Assembly: GCA_050331455.1 (NCBI GenBank)
Contig: JBHJGV010000054.1
Location: 1-17,729 of the forward strand
Length of the DNA stretch: 17,729 nt
Reading direction: 5' to 3'
Source: CAYUYV01 sp050331455
GTDB taxonomy: Bacteria; Pseudomonadota; Alphaproteobacteria; JAJFIK01
Made by a program: the position numbers and the translations under genes. The notes under the pieces are model-generated. The model did not search any database, was not told where the DNA came from, and saw only the letters and a program-made list of their open reading frames with translations. Of this stretch, positions 14,344-17,729 are shown in pieces. The stretch's first letter is position 1, and each line of letters starts with the position of its first letter.

Positions 14344-15795
14344 TTAGCCGTCGGCAAGGACGCCCTGGCCCTCCAGGAATCCGGCAAAGGCGAACCAATA
14401 GGCCACATGGCCGGGCAGGCGGCTCAGGCGGCGACCGTCCTCGGCGACGAGGGCGGCCTCGCTCATGCGCCACCGGATCCCGTCTCCCGCCAGGGTCCCC
14501 GGCTCCGGCCCTTGTGCGAAGCGAATGCCGTCCGCGCGATAGGCCCGCACGGTGCGGCCCGCGGCATTGCCAACCAGCACCACATCGAACCGTCCGGCCC
14601 GATCGTTGATGACGGCACCGCCCTCGAACAGGGTCAGGGGCCAGGCCTTCTCCGCATCGCCCCGGAGCGCGAAAACAAAGGCCTTGGGTGGAAGCCGGCC
14701 GTCATCGGTCCGGTGGGGGAACATCAAATCGGGTGAGGCGAAATAGGTGCCGTAGGCCGCCCCGGGTTCATAACGGCGCCGGTGGCCCGTGTCCGGCGAG
14801 AGGACCCGGGTGTTCGGATGGGCGCTGCGCCAGTCCGCCCAGCGGGTCAGCACGACGGGGCGCACGGACAGTTTGAGGCCGGAATGCGCCAGCGGTCCCA
14901 CAACCGGTGTGCCGGTGAACTGGTTCCACAGGCTTTGGGTTGCCTTGTCGTACATCAGCTTGTTGGAGCGATAGAGGAAGCCGGAGGTTCCGAAGGTGAG
15001 GGGCCGGTCCCGGCCCTGGACGCGCCCGTCATAGAGGATGCCCGAGCCGCACAGGGTGCAATAGGCGAGGGTGACGGGCACGCCGCCGATGACATCATTG
15101 AACAGTTCGTGCCAGTCAAGAATGCGCAAAGGATAGGCCCGCGCGTCCCCGTTAATTTCCACACCGAACACGAGTTCATCATCGGTCAGGTCCGGTTTCT
15201 TCCCCTGGGGCAGAAAGTCCGGATTGGTCAGATCAGGAATGCCGTCCTTGACCACGCCGCCCCACGCGATCTCCCCCAGATTGATCCGGTGGGCGACGCC
15301 TTCGGGAAAAAAGAGCCGAAAATCCGGGTCGATGCGTGCATGGATCTCCGCCAGCACCTGGGCATGTCCGGGGAAGGGTGGAAGATCGGTCTGGGCCTGG
15401 AGCCAGAGCATCCAGTCGAACCAGTTGTTGCGGGCCGGCGTCTTGCCGAGCATGGCAATGGTCTTGTCCAGCCGGTCCGTCCAGCGGGGGTCGACGGCGA
15501 AGCGCCGTGCCAGGATCAGAATGGGAATGGCCGCCAGCCCATGCCGTTTCGTGAGGTCTTCAAGGGCGGCGCGGCGGGCTCCCCGGTCCTGCCCGAACAG
15601 GATGCGCACTGTTACGACGGTCCGCTCCTCCGCTGCCGGAGCATCGAGAGGGGGAGCGGTTTGGGCCCCAGCCTGCACCGGCGCCACAAGGATGGCAGCC
15701 AACAGCGCCGCAACGGCCGATGTCCACATCGCCGAATGGTGTTTTGCCCAAAGGTGTTTTGCCCAGTCTCGTTTTGCCCAGTCTCGTTTTGCCAT
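14344..15795 (-). CDS. DUF3179 domain-containing exported protein
   Basis: From the ATG at 15795 the product has 483 residues. GGAG five bases upstream supports this start over an in-frame ATG at 15891. The N-terminus is an unusually long basic stretch built from a 5-residue repeat (MAKRDWAKRDWAKHLWAKHH), then a hydrophobic core (TSAVAALLAAILVAPVQAGAQ), giving a Sec signal peptide with a probable cleavage near residue 42-45. The DUF3179 domain covers roughly residues 160-480. It includes GVEINGDARAYPLRILDWHE, the conserved AYCTLCGSGILYDG with Cys246 and Cys249, LTFGTSGFLYRSNKLMYD and SLWNQFTG. The domain has no function known to me; the CxxC could bind metal or be redox-active in the periplasm (inference). 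It is divergent from the exported cyclophilin gene. Confidence 0.9.
   Translation of the reverse strand: MAKRDWAKRDWAKHLWAKHHSAMWTSAVAALLAAILVAPVQAGAQTAPPLDAPAAEERTVVTVRILFGQDRGARRAALEDLTKRHGLAAIPILILARRFAVDPRWTDRLDKTIAMLGKTPARNNWFDWMLWLQAQTDLPPFPGHAQVLAEIHARIDPDFRLFFPEGVAHRINLGEIAWGGVVKDGIPDLTNPDFLPQGKKPDLTDDELVFGVEINGDARAYPLRILDWHELFNDVIGGVPVTLAYCTLCGSGILYDGRVQGRDRPLTFGTSGFLYRSNKLMYDKATQSLWNQFTGTPVVGPLAHSGLKLSVRPVVLTRWADWRSAHPNTRVLSPDTGHRRRYEPGAAYGTYFASPDLMFPHRTDDGRLPPKAFVFALRGDAEKAWPLTLFEGGAVINDRAGRFDVVLVGNAAGRTVRAYRADGIRFAQGPEPGTLAGDGIRWRMSEAALVAEDGRRLSRLPGHVAYWFAFAGFLEGQGVLADG
15742..15793. repeat. 15-bp in-frame tandem repeat at the 5' end of the DUF3179 gene
   Basis: TTTTGCC recurs at 15742, 15757, 15772 and 15787, an exact 15-bp period. 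Two middle units (TTTTGCCCAGTCTCG) are identical; the first is diverged (TTTTGCCCAAAGGTG) and the last is partial. On the minus strand it encodes the WAKxx repeat just before the signal-peptide core. The period is a multiple of three, so copy-number change would alter length without a frameshift. Confidence 0.85.
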
Positions 15796-16058
15796 GGTGC
15801 CTCCGCTGCGCGGTCCGGGTGATCGGGACCAGGTAGGATCTGGTGTCTCGGCGCAGGCGAACCCAATCACAGGATGCGCACCCGGCAACACATCACGGTG
15901 AAGCGCCCCGCGATGCTCCGTGAACAGAGACCAGGGCCGTGCCGAGCCTTCGCCTTTTCGGCCCCGCCGGTTTTTGGCACGATGGCTTTACGGTCGCCGG
16001 CTGGCCATGTCTGCCGGCCGACAGCGCGGTCCCGCACAGCACGGAAAAGGGGATAATG

Positions 16059-17027
16059 ATGGCGAAACAGGGAAATGGCCAAACGGGCTTTCAGGGGCGG
16101 CAAACCGTTGCCATTGCGGGCCTGGTCGTGCTGACGGCTTTTGCCGCGCCGCAGCTTCGCGCCCAGGAGGCCGAGCGTTTGTCGCCCGCGCAGATCATCG
16201 CGCAGGCACCCGAGGATCACTGGCGCATGCTCGATCCGGAGCACACGCTTTACATCGATATGGAAGCCGGCCGGGTCGTCGTGGAGCTGACTCAGGATCT
16301 CGCACCGGCCCATGTGGCCCAGGTGAAGGCCCTGACCCGCGCCGGATATTATGATGGCCTTGATTTCTATCGGGTGATCGACGGGTTCGTCGCCCAGGGC
16401 GGGGACATCAATGCCGCCGACCCGGACCAGGCCCGTCCCCTGCCGCCCACGGCCCAGCCGACAATGACGGCCGAGTTCGACGAGGCCCTGCAACCGGGGC
16501 TGAGCTACATGCCCATTCCGGGGCCGGATGGCTATGCCGATCGCACCGGCTTTCTCAATGGCTTTCCGGCCGGGATCGACCCTCGGGACGGGCGGATCTG
16601 GCTTGCGCATTGCTACGGGGCGTTTGCCTTCGGACGGGAGGAAGGCGCCGATACGGCGTCTACGGAATTCTATATCACATTGGGAGTCCAACGCTATCTG
16701 GACCGTAATCTGACCGTGTTCGGCAAGGTCCGCCAGGGTATGGAACTGCTCCAGGCCCTGCCCCGCGGCGACGAGGGCCCGGGCATGATCTCCGATCCTA
16801 AAAAGCGCGCGGCCTTCACATTCCGGGTCGCCGCGGATGTGCCTGTTGACCAGCGCACACCGCTGGAGGTCATGGATACCAATTCCCTGTCTTTCCGGGC
16901 TTTGATCCGGGCGCGGCGCAACCGGCCGGAACCCTTCTTCAAATACCGTCCGGACCACGCGGACGTCTGCGCCATCCCGATCCCGGTCCGTCCCGTTCCG
17001 GATCAATTCGACACCAGTGAGGACTGA
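16059..17027 (+). CDS. Exported cyclophilin-type peptidyl-prolyl cis-trans isomerase
   Basis: This 322-residue protein catalyses proline isomerisation, probably in the periplasm. The start is one of two adjacent ATGs (16056 or 16059); AAGGGG at 16047-16052 is better spaced for 16059. A longer in-frame start at 15939 lacks a site and would bury the signal peptide. The signal peptide core is QTVAIAGLVVLTAFAAPQLRA, with cleavage near Ala35. The cyclophilin domain spans about residues 62-240. It has RVVVELTQDLAPAHVAQVKAL, FYRVIDGFVAQGGD (Arg105 and Gln113 match the catalytic Arg55 and Gln63 of human cyclophilin A), ADTASTEFYITLG and LDRNLTVFGKVRQGMELLQ. There is an insertion between the two halves (GYADRTGFLNGFPAGIDPRD). 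An 80-residue C-terminal extension has no clear domain. It is divergent from the DUF3179 gene across a 263-bp gap. Confidence 0.92.
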   Translation: MAKQGNGQTGFQGRQTVAIAGLVVLTAFAAPQLRAQEAERLSPAQIIAQAPEDHWRMLDPEHTLYIDMEAGRVVVELTQDLAPAHVAQVKALTRAGYYDGLDFYRVIDGFVAQGGDINAADPDQARPLPPTAQPTMTAEFDEALQPGLSYMPIPGPDGYADRTGFLNGFPAGIDPRDGRIWLAHCYGAFAFGREEGADTASTEFYITLGVQRYLDRNLTVFGKVRQGMELLQALPRGDEGPGMISDPKKRAAFTFRVAADVPVDQRTPLEVMDTNSLSFRALIRARRNRPEPFFKYRPDHADVCAIPIPVRPVPDQFDTSED

Positions 17028-17067
17028 CCATGGGCGCCGGGTGATGGTGACGGACCCGGGCCGGGGC

Positions 17068-17718
17068 TTACGGCTCGGCGTTCAGTCCGCCGGTGACGTG
17101 ATCCCGGAAGGCCTGGTCCGAGCCTGCGGGGCGGGTGCGCGTGCGGAGCCGGATCTGCCCTTTGTCCATCACCGCCACGTGGCGGACTTCAAAGTCGGCG
17201 CCGTCGCGCAATGCGATGCTTGATCGGACCAGGGTCCAATCTCGCGGGCTGACATAGGTGAGATGCTCAATCCGGCCGGTTCGCGTTTCGATCATCCGGC
17301 CATGTCTGCCCGTGACGGTCACCTCCACGGCGTCACCGCGATAGACTTCCGTCAGGACCCGCGTTTCGGCTCCGTCCGTTCGGATCGTGCAGATGAGGGA
17401 TGTGGGGCTGGTGAGATCGCAGGTGTATGCAGCCCGCCAGGCCGACCAGGCGCCATCGGCGCTGCGGGTGCGTCCCGTCCCATGCCAGGTGCCCTCGCGG
17501 GATGCCAGGAGGGGCGTCACCACCCGGGCCCCGCCTGACCCTCTTGTGTCGGGCGGGGACCGAGGGGCCGCAAACGCCGGCGCGCAAAAGAGCAGGCTGG
17601 CCACAATAAGGGAGGGGATAGCAAGGGAGATGACAGGGACGGCGGCGCGCCCCCACGGGCGGCCCAAAAAAGGCGGGGGGGGGGGGGCCCCCGCCGGCAA
17701 CAGGGGGATAAATATCAC
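17068..17718 (-). CDS. Exported protein of unknown function, start uncertain
   Basis: A minus-strand frame of 216 codons ends at TAA (17070-17068). The longest start is GTG at 17718, but the first 17 codons read through a poly-C/hairpin structure that looks like a terminator (17666-17695), so they are doubtful. A TTG at 17667 would begin MGRPWGRAAVPVISLAIPSL, a good signal peptide ending CAPAFA, and a 199-residue product. No clear ribosome binding site is visible for either. The mature region looks beta-rich (GTWHGTGRTRSADGAWSAWR, RVLTEVYRGDAVEVTVTGRH, RIEHLTYVSPRDWTLVRSSI) with two cysteines (YTCDL and LICTI) that could form a disulfide. I recognise no family. It is convergent with the cyclophilin gene, 40 bp away. 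The frame is still open at the window edge. Confidence 0.65.
   Translation of the reverse strand: MIFIPLLPAGAPPPPPFLGRPWGRAAVPVISLAIPSLIVASLLFCAPAFAAPRSPPDTRGSGGARVVTPLLASREGTWHGTGRTRSADGAWSAWRAAYTCDLTSPTSLICTIRTDGAETRVLTEVYRGDAVEVTVTGRHGRMIETRTGRIEHLTYVSPRDWTLVRSSIALRDGADFEVRHVAVMDKGQIRLRTRTRPAGSDQAFRDHVTGGLNAEP
17666..17695 (-). terminator. Terminator-like hairpin with 13-G homopolymer, minus strand
   Basis: GGCGGGGG (17672-17679) pairs with CCCCCGCC (17688-17695) around a G-only loop. On the minus strand the stem is followed by TTTTTT (complement of 17666-17671). This is the form of an intrinsic terminator for a minus-strand gene beyond the window. The run of 13 G (17675-17687) makes base calling here unreliable. 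Confidence 0.5.
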
Positions 17719-17729
17719 CCCAACAAATG

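Noticed and set aside
14782..15822. Plus-strand 346-codon frame opposite the DUF3179 gene
   Set aside because: Antisense shadow; the minus-strand DUF3179 motifs and ribosome binding site decide the coding strand.
15996..16018. GCCGGC/GCCGGC stem upstream of the cyclophilin gene
   Set aside because: Six base pairs of a self-complementary GC word is expected by chance at this composition; no further support.
15939..16058. Longer cyclophilin start at 15939
   Set aside because: No ribosome binding site, and it would place about 40 unlikely residues before a good signal peptide.

Overview
The window is a GC-rich stretch of bacterial chromosome. It most likely comes from an alphaproteobacterium: a complete ccoNOQP-ccoGHIS (fixNOQP-fixGHIS) cluster, folate-dependent TrmFO and a TonB-dependent receptor occur together, and the oxidase cluster is headed by a perfect FNR/FixK-type box. 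No species can be named from the sequence alone. No plasmid, phage, CRISPR, tRNA or rRNA features were seen.

Layout. (1) Positions 1-1132 hold two minus-strand genes: a small exported protein cut by the window edge, and a short-chain dehydrogenase/reductase. (2) Positions 1133-1502 are a divergent regulatory region with a 14-bp FNR/FixK box (TTGAT-N4-ATCAA), placed correctly for activation of the oxidase genes. (3) Positions 1503-9697 are the cbb3 cytochrome c oxidase locus on the plus strand. The structural genes ccoN, ccoO, ccoQ and ccoP come first. A gap of 189 bp with a strong hairpin follows, then the assembly genes ccoG, ccoH, ccoI and ccoS, which overlap one another by 1-4 bp. Together they encode the high-affinity terminal oxidase used at low oxygen, plus its copper delivery (the CcoI P-type ATPase) and maturation factors. 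(4) Positions 9696-9860 are a 165-bp near-palindromic element that looks like a non-autonomous repeat. It sits between convergent ccoS and trmFO, and its first bases complete the ccoS stop codon. (5) trmFO (minus) encodes the flavin/folate-dependent tRNA U54 methylase. (6) A 386-bp gap with nested direct and inverted repeats leads into an 839-residue TonB-dependent outer-membrane receptor (plus), followed by a bidirectional terminator. (7) The right end holds a DUF3179 exported protein (minus), a divergent exported cyclophilin-type peptidyl-prolyl isomerase (plus) and an exported protein of unknown function (minus). The start of that last gene is confused by a 13-G homopolymer inside a terminator-like hairpin near the window edge.

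The oxidase locus is textbook and complete. I found no clear new multi-gene system. The least ordinary features are the 165-bp palindromic element fused to the end of ccoS, the in-frame 15-bp tandem repeat that builds the N-terminus of the DUF3179 protein, the divergent pair of exported DUF3179 protein and cyclophilin, and the hairpin with in-frame direct repeats between ccoP and ccoG.
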